64,000 nt of DNA from Enoplosus armatus (taxonomy: Eukaryota; Chordata; Actinopteri; Centrarchiformes; Enoplosidae). Each line of letters opens with the position of its first letter. Position 1 is the stretch's first letter. The notes beneath the pieces are model-generated. The model had not been told where the DNA came from. It made no database searches and worked only from the letters and a program-made list of their open reading frames with translations. Positions 35,270 through 48,076 of the stretch are shown here, one piece after another. The position numbers and the translations under genes were made by a program. The stretch lies in contig NC_092200.1 in NCBI RefSeq assembly GCF_043641665.1, positions 19,117,423-19,181,422 on the forward strand, given 5' to 3'.

Positions 35270-36012
35270 GTGTGTGTGTGTGTGTCCAAGACAGAGCTCC
35301 ATGACACAGGAGGGGAATTGGCGTCGGGTTTAATTAGTGACTCCACACTATTAACAGACGAGCATTTATATATACGTGGACTGGCAGCATCTGTCTTTCC
35401 GCTGGGTGAGTGTTTGAGTGCATCTGCGTCTTCACTGCTGCCTGGCAACATCCCTCCTACTGACAAGACACACGGGGACATATTGTACATTCTGCCCAAG
35501 ACGGTATACTCACACACACACACACACGCTTGTGGGTGTTCACCAGGTTGAAAACACCCCCCCCCCCCCACCCCTCTCCACAAAAACAGCTGCTGCCGAG
35601 ACGCCGCTCAGATGCTAACGCGAGAGGTCTGCAGCTGAACAGAGCAGCTCCCAGTGTTGTGAATCCAGAGCTCTGTTGGGTATCCATCATCCAGGAACAG
35701 GAAAGAGAGAAAGAAAGCAGGTCAAGCTGAAATCCTGCAGTGATGGAAAAGACAAAAATAGATACCAATGTGATGTTTTCTCAGCATTTCTCTGTTCACC
35801 TATTTATCACACTTGTATGTTTTTATATGTCTAATGCCTTCTTTTCTTACGGTCTTCTTATATATTTTTTTGAAGCACATTGAGTCTTTGCTGTCGTATG
35901 AAATGTGCCATATAAATAAACCGGGCTTTTTTTTACATTGAGGAGTCGACGGGTAACACAAACTCTGAAAACTGTGGCTGCTTTTGGGAAATATTTCCAA
36001 AACGCTCCATAC

Positions 36013-36797
36013 TTAAAGCTACAGTAGGCAATATTATTGAGTTTTGGTTGAAATAACTTGATGTGACCATTGCACGTCACTAACAATATCTAATTGAAGG
36101 GCTCCTTTAAGAAAATGTGTGTCTGTGAGCACCCCCCCCCCCCCCTTTGTATTTAGTCTTTTTAAAAAACTGGACCAGGCCTGCATCAAAAACCAATCAG
36201 GGGGTTAGCTAGCACGTAACTGGCCAATCACGTCGACTCTGTGCAAACAAGGGCTTCCACTTTCTGGATTTGGAGTGTGAATCGGAACGCTTGGAAGAGA
36301 GGAATCAAAACACAAGAACCCCCTGATTAACCCTGATTGGTTGTTTGATTCAGACCTGGTCCAGTTTTTAAAAAAGACTAAATACAAAGGGGGGCGGGGG
36401 CTCATAGAAACACTACTTATACGTTATATTAACGCACATCACCCCTGTCCCCCCCTGCGTTACATTCACGCACCCACCCCCTACTGGACACTTTACCTGG
36501 ACACTTTACTTTATTCTGGTCACTGCACTGTTGTTATTAATCTTATCTTATTTTTATTTTTATTCTTATTTTAGCTTTTATATTCTACTTATTTGTTATC
36601 AAAACAATAGCACCTTCAGACCACAGCAAATTCCTTGTAATGTAATGTTACTTGGCAATAAACAGTTTCTGATTCTGATGTTCTTAAAGGAGCCCTTTAA
36701 TTAGATATTGTTAGGGTTAGGTTTAGACATGCAATGCTCAAAACGAGTTATTTCAACTGATATTATAATTCAATAATATTGCCTACTGCAGCTTTAA
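36013..36797. mobile_element. Element D, palindromic non-autonomous element interrupted by a LINE tail
   Basis: The left arm starts TTAAAGCTACAGTAGGCAAT. The complement of the right arm starts TTAAAGCTGCAGTAGGCAAT. Both continue with AATATTATTGA, AACAATATCTAATT, AAGGGCTCCTTTAAGAA, TTTGTATTTAGTC and AACTGGACCAGG. The element is thus a near-complete inverted repeat with arms of about 200-240 bases. The right arm is split at about 36403-36682 by a LINE tail. Fragments recur at 35206-35269 and 52236-52534. There is no coding capacity. Confidence 0.85.
36405..36682 (+). mobile_element. LINE 3-prime end nested in element D
   Basis: It contains GGACACTTTACTTTATTCTG, TGCACTGTTGTTATTAATC, a T-rich stretch and GGCAATAAACAGTTTCTGATT, then ends in a TTCTGATTCTGA-type tail. 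Element D resumes immediately with TTCTTAAAGGAGCCC. It resembles the fragment at 4012-4182 in layout. Confidence 0.7.
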
Positions 36798-39162
36798 ATA
36801 GTCAATGAAAACATTTGTTTAGTTATGATACCAGTCAATTTCAACTATGCCTCTGTTTGTTAGCAGGCGGCACATCTACTATATTGTCAAGCTGCTTTAA
36901 TTGAACTGCCTCTGTCTTTACTGTTGTTGAAGTTGGAATTGTGTCATGTGACCTGTGACGACGCCCCACAGGCAAATCCAGTCAAACTGAACACATCCTC
37001 CACGCGCCTCCAGTATAAAAAGCTGCTGCCTCCATCTAGTGGAGCCCCCAGGTAATGCTGCAGCTCAACAACGTGTGTGTGTGTATTGTCCAGGGTCCAC
37101 ACATGTTAACAGCACGAGGCTTCAATCAGTTTCTATTAAAAACAAACAAAACCTAACAATACGTTGTAGCATTAACAAACGATGATACAACACTGACAAA
37201 TCATCCTTACTGGAAATGTTCTGGCCGCATCTGGTGGCCTTCGTCAGCAGATGGATGTGGATGGGCGTCCCCTTTTCGTCCACTGACTCCTGCTCGGCGA
37301 CCTCCGACCTCTGACCTCTGCCCGGTGGACGCTACAGCTGGGGGAAAAAAACCTGGAAAAGTCATGGAACGTCCCGTTCTCTGCTCATGACTGAGCTCGT
37401 CTGATGTGATACGTGATTTGGAGTTAAAAAAAAAAAGAAAAAAAAAAAGTCTGGATTGTGTGGAGCTGTTGTCATAGCGACGCGTATTTCATCTTAAACC
37501 TGCACAAGCATCTTTAAGGTGACTCATTTTCAGATACAAATGGCACATTTAGGGGTAGTAGTATAAGATAATACTACAATAATACTATGTTGTTATTATG
37601 CTTTCATGGTATTATATTACATGATATATCATAGTATTCTCTTGTATATATGTATATATTCATAGGATTGTTATTAGTTTAGTGTGTGTATATTACATAT
37701 ACTGCACATATGTATAACACCATATACATACATACACTTTATTATATAATGTATATCGTATATAGGTAACACTTTCTATTAAGGTGCACATATTCACCAT
37801 TAATTAGCTGCTTATTAGCACGCATATTAGTAGCATATTGGCAATTTATTTGTCATACTTTGGCCAAGCATATTGAAGATATGAATTCTGTGGGGGCAGA
37901 CCCCCCCCCACCCCCCACCACTTTGCTAAACTCGTAATCCAGCCTCATTGTATTCATAGTGCCATATCAGCCAATCACCAGTGACCATCAAAATGACGCA
38001 GATTCATGCTCCAATTGCCTGCGTTTCAAAATAAGAGCACGCCCGTTATTCAACTCCACCCATTGGTCGATCCACTGTGTTTCAAGAGAGGTTAGCTGGA
38101 TGAGATGGCTACCGAAACACGCTGATCACAAATGAGAACTCAAACTACTCAACACACTTTTGAAATGTTTATTTACAGTACGGAACATTCATGTACAAAT
38201 ACTGTTACCGTAGCAACAGAGCTTATCGTTTCATAAACATACATTTACAGTGCAGACCCACTGGAAGTGTCGAGCGCTCGCTGTCCGTCACGTGTACAGT
38301 TCATTGCTTCAGAGAGAAGGCTGAGCCCCGCGCGGGGGGGGGGGGGGGGGGGGTGGCATCAGCCAGCAATGTGAGAGGAATATGACAAATGGCTCTTTAA
38401 ACAGTGCTGTTGAATATACCTCTTAAAAAACAACAACACGCGTTTTGCATTATGTACACAGAATTAGAAAACTCCTGTAGTATTACACAGAAACACCTGA
38501 AATAAAGAAGAGCAAAATCATCAGAGCATGGCACCAAAACACAAAAAGGAGGACGAAGCACACAAAACGGGGACTGAGGCGGAGGAGCTGGTTCTGGTTC
38601 GGAGGGACGCAGCACGGACGAGAAAATGGACAGAAATTGGACAAAGATTTGGCTTCTGAATTCAAAAGAAATCATGAGGGGAAAAAAGTAAAAAAAAAAA
38701 AAGAAAAGTCAGTTATGTCAAACAGTCCCACGACTGCACACCTGCACATATACAGTGCGTGTGCTATATACACACAGTCTATTCATACTGTAGAGAGATT
38801 TCAGCCTGTACGTCATCTGTGGCAGGAGTTCGTTTCTTACGTTTCCCTCAACCCGTCTGTTTCTACGTCAGTCAGTGACGTCTTGTTTCCCAGAATGCCC
38901 CCCCACCCACCCACCCACCCACCCGTGATCACAACATGACAGAGCTCAAACACTGCTGTATTAGGATCAGGAGTCCGTGTTGGTCTTCTTTCAAGTCCTC
39001 GTTCTGACTGGCTGACATGGGACCGTTGCTTTCTGGTAACTGGACAGTTGTAACCAGACACCGGTGACGCCAGTATTGAAAAAAGGGCTCTGAAAACTGT
39101 CGTTGACGTGGGCGGGGGCTCAGTTGGAAAAAGGGTGATGTCACAAATTTCTGTGCCCCACA
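36798..39162. other. Intergenic region, middle part
   Basis: No gene was supported. It has an A/G-rich run at 37424-37450, an AT-rich stretch at 37560-37770, and G runs at 37905-37916 (as C) and 38334-38353. An exon-like minus-strand block at 37208-37338 was examined and rejected. AATAAA on the minus strand occurs at about 38168. Confidence 0.45.
38334..38353. repeat. Poly-G run
   Basis: 20 consecutive G. Confidence 0.9.
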
Positions 39163-39823
39163 CAATAGAGCGCTGCAGGGATGATGGACTTTTGTAGGCA
39201 AACCCCGGAAGTTAGCGTCGCCCTGGTGCCCTCGACTAAAAGCCAATGGGATTTTGAATTATTGCAGAAAATAAGCTCTGTGGCAAAACAAAAGTTTATG
39301 ATACTCACACGTTTCGCTCGCCACTAATGAACACCACTTTTATAATTTCTGAAGCGTAAATGGAATCGCCAGAAGTAAAAAGCTAACGTTAGGCTACAAA
39401 GGAGCTAACCACGGTCGCATTACTTCAACGTCACCACCACTGAGCTTCACTTTGAAGAGAATATAGATAGATATAGATATATAGACAGATAGATGTAGAG
39501 TATAAACACAACGAGGCTGTAAAGGCGGACTTTTAAGACGTTTAATGTCCACGACAACCTCTGTAGTCTCATTTAGCCGCTCGTTAGCAACCGCCTTTTT
39601 TAAGACACGTAAAAAGCTTCAAAACTCACGAGTGGGGGGGGTATCTACTGACGTGTTTTATGTCGTAGAACAAAACTTTGAAACTTCTTAAGCTTGTGGT
39701 AACCACAGACCTTATTTCAGGCATCTAACCAAAAACCCATTGACTTCCAGGCGAGGGAACAGGAAGTGGGAAAATGCTGACTCATTTCCGGGTTCTAGGA
39801 CTCATTCCTGCAGCACTCTATTG
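39163..39823 (+). mobile_element. Element A, copy 2, best preserved
   Basis: The left end CAATAGAGCGCTGCAGGGAT and the complement of the right end CAATAGAGTGCTGCAGGAAT are terminal inverted repeats of about 20 bases. The body is about 620 bases with no transposase. Three other copies are in the window (18406-19038, 23514-23752, 60019-60310). No target-site duplication was evident, so the superfamily is open. Confidence 0.88.
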
Positions 39824-40010
39824 ATACATTAAGAGCCCAGAAAGTATTTTCCACTATAAAAGAGACAGGGTCAATTATTAGTCTTTGTATCACGAATGTT
39901 TAAACCAGGAAGGTTTTACATTTGGAAAACTTTCCAACAGCCTCGAAAAGTGGTTCTAAAGTGTATGTAAAGGCCCCCCCGAGTGGGACCGACACTAATG
40001 AGCACGTGCA

Positions 40011-40013
<3 letters not shown>

Positions 40014-40043
<30 letters not shown>
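40014..40043. repeat. Poly-C run
   Basis: 30 consecutive C, the longest mononucleotide G/C run in the window. Confidence 0.9.
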
Positions 40044-40045
<2 letters not shown>

Positions 40046-40910
40046 GAAAGCACCTTTGCTTGTCTGCTCATATCGAAAGACCACTGTCCGTCAAACCCGA
40101 TCAAACCACACAAAGCAGATTAGAGTTTATACTATATATATACATAAATACTATAAATACATTAAATATATATATATATATATATATATAATTAGACTGT
40201 TTATTTCTTATATATATATTTTATGTTGTAGGAGGACACTTCAAATTTGACACCAAGTTTTCAGGGGCTTTAAACTCGAGGTACAGTCAGCTGGGGATAT
40301 TGTGTAATCAATATTCAGTTTTCGGGATTTTAAGCCCGGCTTATGTGAAATTAACTCTAAAATTAACTTTCTATTGAGCTAGATGTTGCCGAGTACGCGT
40401 AGCAGATATTCTGAGGTACTGGGACGATATTTTTCTGAAAACCCCCAGAAAAGCGAGGTCACAAGTTAGTTATACAAGTAAATGAACAAACTTAATTAAG
40501 CCAGATAGCTGTACATTCTCTGGCTAAATGCAAAATGTCCCAGACTCGCAAACCTTTTACGGGCGAGTAACTCCAGTCCGGAGACTTCCAAAGACTCCGC
40601 TGTGGGTTCAGACTTCCACAGACGAATGTTCTGAACAATAATAATAGATAGATAAATTCAGATATATAGCACAAACATTTATTTGAAGACATTTAGTCCG
40701 CGCCGGTGGGCTTTCGCGTTGTTTTGCACGGCCGTCGTGGAATAGTAGTTCAACTCCGTCTGCTGAGGAAGCTCATGTGATGTGATCGAAAGCTCAAAAA
40801 AATAAATAAAATAAATTGTTTTGTCAACTGTTGTTTTCAAGGTAAAAAAACCCCCAAAACAGTTTCGAGCTCAATCAATGTTTGGAATTGTTTATGTTAA
40901 GTTTCATTCA

Positions 40911-40916
40911 TTTATT
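40911..40916 (-). other. Candidate STK17A polyadenylation signal (AATAAA)
   Basis: TTTATT on the plus strand reads AATAAA on the minus strand, about 545 bases past the stk17a stop and the first such hexamer I see there. Further candidates lie at about 40678 and 38168, so the 3-prime UTR could be longer. Confidence 0.35.
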
Positions 40917-41458
40917 GAGGCTTTAAACGCGTGAATTCACAAAATGTTCATTCTGCTCAGGGAAGTGCTCTGAATGACTGATTACATGTCAGGTTTTTTT
41001 GGAGAGAGGACCTGAAGTCCTTGCAGATTTGATAGCCTCTGTCGCTCATCTGCCTTTTCATGCGATGGATTGTCTCCCGGTTTGATTGGTGAACGTCGGC
41101 CTAAAATGGCGGCTCTAGAAAGAAGACCTCGCTCTTCCAACTTTCCAAAACTCTACCGTAGCTTCCGGGGGAAATTCTGTGTCACGCTGTCTACGTCTGG
41201 CCCAGGAAAAATACAACGGCAAACCAAATGAAATACGAGAGACGTAAACCTAGAGTAGCTGTTTCAGCAAAGTGATGCATTGTGGGAGAAATATGTGAGT
41301 AAATGCACTTAAAAATCCAACTGCTTAAATAAAATCAGGTTGACTGTGTGACAGCATCTGATTAAAACGCATACAGCATATATGGAGGGGAAGAGGAGGG
41401 TCTATGTTTTGTTGTTACCGTGACAACACAGAGAGTACTTGTCATGTGGAGGGTGGGG

Positions 41459-41864
41459 TCAGTAGATGAACTCTCCGGGGACCTCCTGCAGGGCACTGAA
41501 AGGCTCCTCAAACTTGAAGCGCTTGGAGATGGCCTTCTGCTCGGCAGCCAGGGCCTCCTTCTCCGAGGTGGAGGACTGGCGGCACTGACCCAGGGTGTAG
41601 GCAGCCATGACTATCAGCTCCTCCGTCACCGGGCCTTCCCCCTCCTCCTCCTCCCCCCCATCCTCAACCGCCTCCACCACCACCACCACTGCCGCCGCCT
41701 CCTCAGCTGTGGCTGCGCTGCACGGAGGTTCGGGGCTGTTATTGGTGGAGCTGGACGCCTCCTGGTCCTCCGCTGGGAGGATCTCCGCCGCCGTCTGGGT
41801 CCCCTGAGGCTCTGAGGACTGCAGCCAGGGGTGTTTGAGACACTGCTCCGCCGTGGCCCGATCC
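41459..41864 (-). CDS. stk17a: stk17a coding exon 7 (end of kinase domain, C-terminal tail, stop)
   Basis: Acceptor GTGTTCAG. It starts [15 protein letters not shown], then an unconserved Ala/Val/Glu/Gly-rich stretch encoded at about 41630-41760 (five Val in a row, then EEEEGEG). It ends with the conserved [20 protein letters not shown] and [15 protein letters not shown] stop at 41459-41461. The Val run comes from a (CAC)n-like trinucleotide tract. Confidence 0.95.
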
Positions 41865-44800
41865 CTGAACACAGACACACAAACACGTCTTAGACCAATG
41901 GTTCCCAACCTGGGGGTCCCAACCCGATGAGGGGTCGCCAAAGCTCCACGGGGTATGACAGTGAAATGAAAAGAAAATCATAATAGGGACATAGAATTGT
42001 GGTCCTAAAAATATGAGGACAAATCGTCTGATACGTTGCAATATCCACAGGAAATAGTCTGTTCACAATTGTATATAAATGGCTACTTTTACACAAACTT
42101 CCTGCAGGTATCAAGTTAACTGTTTAGGTTAATTGTACAGTTGTTGCTATCATAGTTTTTTATGCAATGAACGGAATGAAATACACAAAGATATTGTGAA
42201 AAGATGTAGGCTATGTGGGTGGGGGTTGTCAGTGTATATACAATGGTAAAATAGGGGTCCCTGAAGAAAAAGGTTAGGAACCAGTGATCTAAACCAGTGG
42301 TTCCCAACCTGAGCGTCCAGATGCCCACTAGGGGTCAGCAAAGCATAGAATATACACAGTATATCTACAGGGCTTGGTGTAGAGTGCCAGGATGCTGCGT
42401 TCGCTGGCCGTTACTCTCTGCTAAGTTAGTAAGATATAGTAGCGCCACGGAGGCCAAAAGCCAGAAAAAGAAACCCAGAGAGAGCGAGCTGTGGACTGAC
42501 TGTGGCTGCTTGCGGAGCAGCATCTGGATGAAGGCCAGGGCGGCCCGGTCCAGCCCCTGCAGCTCCTCCTCTGTGTAGCTCACGTTGAGCTGGGAGATGT
42601 TGAGAAACGTCTCCTGCTTGTCCTCGCCCAGGAATGGAGAGATGCCTGTCAGCATCACGTAGGCCAAGACCCCGATACTCCTAAAAACACACCACATGGG
42701 GGCACAGGGCACACGGTTACAAAATAATATAATAGGAGAAAGTAAAACAATGCAAGAGAATTGGCTGAAATGGCAGATATGTACCGAAAATATCTCATAA
42801 ATGGTTAAAGGATCAAAAAAAGTCACAGACCACTGGGATTTATTGACAGAGTGGAAACAAGAAGATCTAAAGAAATGTCGGAAAATCCATCATGTGCTGA
42901 CTGTTTCTAATTTAGATTCCCGAGTGGTCCTGAAGGCAGCAAATGAGGTCCCAACCCCCTTTAGTATATACAATGGTAAAATAGGGGCCCCTTAAGAAAA
43001 ATGTGATTTAGGTGATCCTTGGACCTTTAATCTAGCGCCATCGTCAGGTGGGGGGGGGGGTTTAACTCGTCAGTACAAACAGAGCAATGTCTTACCACAT
43101 ATCCGTCGCCGTGCTTATGGGCTCATAATTTAGAATCTCTGGAGCTGAAAACAAGGACACAAACACACCAGTTCATCATTCAGAACGACGAATCTGCGCA
43201 AATGTTACTGTGATGGCGGCGGAAGTGAGGCTGAGCAGGCCCGACTCACCGACGTACTCCGGAGTTCCCATGATCTCTCTGAGCTCCCGGTGGCTGCAGA
43301 CCATCCTGGACAGGCCGAAGTCCACGACCTTTATGTCGCCCAGAGGGGAGCTGCTGGTCAGGAGGATGTTCTGAGGCTGATGGGACACCAAAGCACACAT
43401 GGGTGGTGTTAAAACCAGGAAACGTCTACACCTGTCTTACCCTGCACCATCTGATCTTCTCTCCGTCCAGCTCTTATTTTAACTTCCGATGTCAGTTGGA
43501 CTGGCTAGCTAGTAGTGTTAGCCTCCACACTGAACTGAACACACACACACACACACAGTGCAAAGTGATGTATGGATAAATGGGTTAGCTATCACAACGT
43601 CCCTCTGAGTTATTCACAAACCTTTAGTTTGACTAGTTTATTACTGAACCCGCACTTTCAAGGTCTCGTTGCCGTCGAGAAGGGACGCGAACCTGTTCTG
43701 AAAGCAGCTCCAGCTGTCACCAGATGTACACCTCTTCGAAAAAAAAAAGCCCAGATTCCCTCAGACGAGGCGTCGTGTTGACAGGACGCTCGGTTTATTT
43801 GGATCTATGTGTGCGTTGTGAGCGAAACATCCTCTCTTGTGACACTGAACCGGACCAGACGGAGGTCCAAGATGAAGACGAAGGCTGCAATCTCCACCAC
43901 CAACGCTTTTACACCTGACCTGACAGCATCTCTTCAGCCCAAGGCCCATTCAGGTGCGCAGGACAAACTCTAAAAACTCAACAAGATAGACTCCTAAACG
44001 AAAAGGGTACCCCGGGTTTCATATGAACTGACATCATGAAGGAATGAGAGTGGAAATGAATGGACTATAGTATCCTGTTTGTGTGTGTGTCCACTGACCT
44101 TCAGGTCGAGGTGGACTACGTTGTTCTGGTGGAGGAAGGAGACCCCCTCCAGGATCTGCCTCATGAGCCTCTTCACGTCCTCCTCGCTGAAGGCCTCGTC
44201 GTCCCGATCTGACACGCACTGGTTGAAGATCTCGCCTCCGGCCGCACTGCACACACACACACACACGGATGAAGGACATACATCAGATTATAACGCAAAC
44301 ACCCCTTTGAACATTTTCAGTGTAAAAGTGTTGTAGATCAGTCGGTCGGGGTGGGGGGGCGCAGCCTATCCCAGCATGCACTGGGAGAGAGGTCACCGGT
44401 CTGGCACACACACACAAACACGTTTATCTGTAATTGAAGAGTTTGTGTTTGGACGGTGGGAGGAAACCGGAGCACCCGCAGGAAACCCAAACTACAGTCT
44501 GTGTTCACGCCGTTTTTGTCCACATGTTGGGGCAAGACAACATGGAAATTAAATCACCATCTCACCCCCCCCTCCCCCAACGTGTGAATGTGTGTTTGTG
44601 TTACCTCTTGCTGGGAGGTGGTGGCACAAATAGCAGAGCGCCCTCCAAATATAGCAAACTAATTATGAGCTTCAGCTTGAAGGAGGCCATCCCGCACTTG
44701 CTGACCGATCCCTTTCCTCTCCGCCAACGCAAACACGTTGTGGCGATAAAACAAAAACAGCAAAATGGGGGGAGGGGGGGAAACGATCCAAAATACTCAA

Positions 44801-47800
44801 ACTGCTGTCCTCCTTAAAGTCCCTTTCATTTCCTCTGACCTGAGATACACTCCGACGGATAAACTCAATTAGACTTGAAAAGAGAAAGAGGGAGAGCGAG
44901 AGAGGGCAGTCAGGAATAGACAAGGCGTCCCCTCAGGGTGCTGGTGAATTAGGCTTTATCTCAAGAGGACGGAGGAAAGGGGGGGGGGGGGGTTGATTTT
45001 TCAAGGTGAGAAGAAAGCCAGGCCTTTAACCCAGCTAGAGAGAATTAAAAAAAAGAAACAGTGTGGAGGTTAGACCTGACGCATGGTAATGAAAGTCAAA
45101 CAGTTCCCCCCCTAACAGGACCTCCATTCTGCACACTCACAGGTCCGGGTCCTGCTGTACAGGAAGTTGCTCAGAGCAGCAGTCGAGTCAAACTTGACTG
45201 AGGGGTAATAGTTTTTTTGGACATCAGTAATACTGGACTCGCCACGTTAACTGCAGAGATTTGGGGACAACAACCGCCTTAAACCGGCAGTTTGACCTCC
45301 AAACAGAGTTTTATATCATCTGGATATTGTTTACAACCTGTCCGATCATCCGACTGCTCGTGTTTCTTGAGAGACGAGTCTTGTGCACTGAACAGAATAA
45401 ATGACTGCACAAACGTTGGGAAAGGGAAATCTACCCCTGACTCACAGTCCGTCCTGGTCACTTTCTTCAATACCATTTCATTCTGGAACACATGTTCAGC
45501 GTTCTGGTGTAGCAACGTCACTGAGCTCCCAGATCTCAGCTAATACTTTAGTGAGTACAGGGTTATCATGGCTGACCATTTCTGAAGCTACACAAATAAG
45601 ATCAGTATTGTAATAAACTGGAATGATCCTTTAATCTCAGTGGGTAAATGTGTCTTCTGTATTGGATCCATCCACAGCCACTGAGAAGCTCGAGGCCTGG
45701 ACCTCTGTAACTTTATTCCCAGGCTACTGTTGCTTTGGCTTGTGTTTGTGAATGAAAAATGATCCTTGTAGTCGAAGTGACATCACTGTAGGTGCCCCTG
45801 TGGACGGCCTATCAAGTCAGGTGCGACGAAAGGGAGCGAATCAAACGTACAAAACTGTGTGGAGAAAGAAAACCCGACTCACGTCAGGACAGGGTCAGGC
45901 ATGAAGTGGGCATTCAGTTGCCCTGGCAACCAGCACGCAACAAGCCCCTTTGCGAATGTCAAGGTCTGAGGCTATCTTCCAAAGATCGGACTGCGTTCGT
46001 TTGTTGAATTGGTCGATTACGAACACTCGGATCACGGTTCAACGCCTTTTTTTCCCCCTGGTGGTTTTTTACCAAGTCTGCCTCTGACTGGTCCCTGCCT
46101 GCTGCCACTCAGTCAGATGTTAGCATTATTCAACGTGAACCCCATGCTGTCCCACCACCGTGAGGTGAAGCTAATCTTGATACTAGCCTGATCAGGACCG
46201 GGCTAGTCACTTCTGCTTTATTATGACAGCTGATAGCTAGAGAGAGACAGGACAGGTGACGTGCAGGCTGGAATCGAACTCAGGGCGCTGCGTTAAGGAC
46301 TCAGCCTTGATATGGTGCGCACTCTACCAGGTGAGCCCCACATCAGTGTCATTTAAACCTGCTTTATTATAACAGAATTTCCTGAAAATAAGCCTGATTT
46401 ACTGAAGATTTACTGATTTACCTAGTAAAACACCACATTTAGGCAGTCCTTACACACACACACACACACCTTCAGTACATAGGCTTTGTTTGTGTGCAGA
46501 CCCAGAAATCACACCCTGTTGCTTTAGCTGTGCACTTTAGAGGAAGTGCCAGAAACCGGCGAGCACAACAAAAGGAGAATTATGATTAATAATTAGGTCA
46601 GCTGAGGGAACGTGTTGCACACACGTATACCTGCGCGCACGGCTGCGTCCCGCACGTGCATTCAATTGTTGGAATGGAGGTTCATTCCTCAGAGGGTCGT
46701 TCAGAAACTAATCCAGTCTGACGGACAGAAAACAACAACAACAACTCCATATGTCCTTGTGTAGCTGCGCGCCTCTGGGAGGTCCGAGCACAGGAGCCGT
46801 ACTTAATGACTGCAAATAAAATGAACTTCACATTCACTGAGGTGTGAGAGACTGCAGGGATACGCCTTCAGCAGGATCAGATGAATGAGTGAAACTGGAT
46901 GTGGCCCTCTAACAAAGTCCAGGAGTCTAAATACTGACCTCATCTTCCTATACAGCCTTCAAACACTCTACAGAGCTCAGAGTGGAGATGCACGATAATG
47001 TGGTTGGAGGACCAGTTCATCCCAGTCTTTAAAGGTCCCATATTGTAGAAAGTGAGATGTCCGTGTCTTGTTTGGCTATAAAGCAGGTCTGGGTGCTGCA
47101 TAAATACTGGGAAAGTATCAAAGCGCTCAGTCCACGGAGAAATGCACACAGCCCGTATTCTGACACTGTGCCTTTAAAACGAGCCGTCAGGACTTCCGTA
47201 AGGTTGTGATGTCACAACTATACAGTCACCGCCGTCGGCCACGCATCAGCACCTACGCAGTTTGAACACAGATACGCAAAAAGGCATGCAACTGTCTGCG
47301 TGCTGCTAATGTTATCATAACGGCATATTTACCGTCAGTGACGATTTCTGCTCGTTGGGAAGCAGTGTGTCAGATACAAGGCATTCCTGGAATTTCAAGA
47401 GGACCTGTTATGCTTTTCCTTATTTTCTGTCATATATATAATGTCACAATATCGGATATTCATACTAAATGTTGCCAAAGTTGACAAATAATAAGGTAAA
47501 GGTAAAAAGAGAGATGTAAAAGCTCAGGCTGCAGACTGCTCTGAACATAACAACAACAACAATAACAACAACGTTTTTTTCAACCGCCGGGTCTATCTGA
47601 TGTCAGACAGGTACGGATGTCCTTATATGGTATATCTGCTCCAGGCACAGACCAGATGTTTATGTTCATGGCAGCGTTGCGCAGTAACGCTAGGTTTACA
47701 GTTTGCCTTTGGAAATTCTTCCAATCAGAAGAAAGTGGGCTTTTAGGGAGAGGGGGGCCTTAAAGAGACAAGAGTTCAAATGGCTCGTTTCAGACAGAGG

Positions 47801-48040
47801 GTGAACTGAGGGGGCCCGGACAATTTGGAACCAGTTCTCAATTCTCATCCCTGGTTCGGAAGTAGTTCATGAACATCATTTCTAGGAGGCAGGGTTCAAC
47901 TGTAATGCACTGACGTTAATGGGGAGGTATTTTTTTATATTGTTTTTAATACAGAGGAAGAAACAACAGTAACTGAATCAAATAAATGAAGACCCCAGTG
48001 ACCGACGCAGCCTCACTAAATGGGTCATCCACACTTCCAG

Positions 48041-48076
<36 letters not shown>

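Larger units (their letters stand above)
29961..36012. other. Intergenic region between STK17A and VOPP1, left part
   Basis: No exon was supported. It contains a repeat fragment at 30609-30735 (AAAGATGGACGACAT type), a TG plus G run at 30980-31012, a (TG)n tract at 32111-32154, a fold-back fragment at 32615-32715, G runs near 32662-32677 and 34638-34648, a C run at about 35143-35157, and an element D fragment at 35206-35269. GC-rich low-copy-looking stretches at 31020-31380 and 34390-34740 resemble dispersed fish repeats, but I cannot name them. Confidence 0.5.

Noticed and set aside
37208..37338. Exon-like minus-strand block with acceptor TTCCCCCAG, donor GTAAGG and a frame reading DEKGTPIHIHLLTKATRCGQ
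   Set aside because: That frame has a stop two codons after the acceptor, and the alternative open frame has no recognisable content. The CTGACGAAGGCCACCAGATG wording resembles a common fish repeat. No partner exon of matching phase was found.
41626..41886. Arg-rich minus-strand frame and Ser/Thr-rich plus-strand frame over the end of STK17A
   Set aside because: Both are shadows of stk17a exon 7 in other frames, produced by the trinucleotide tract.
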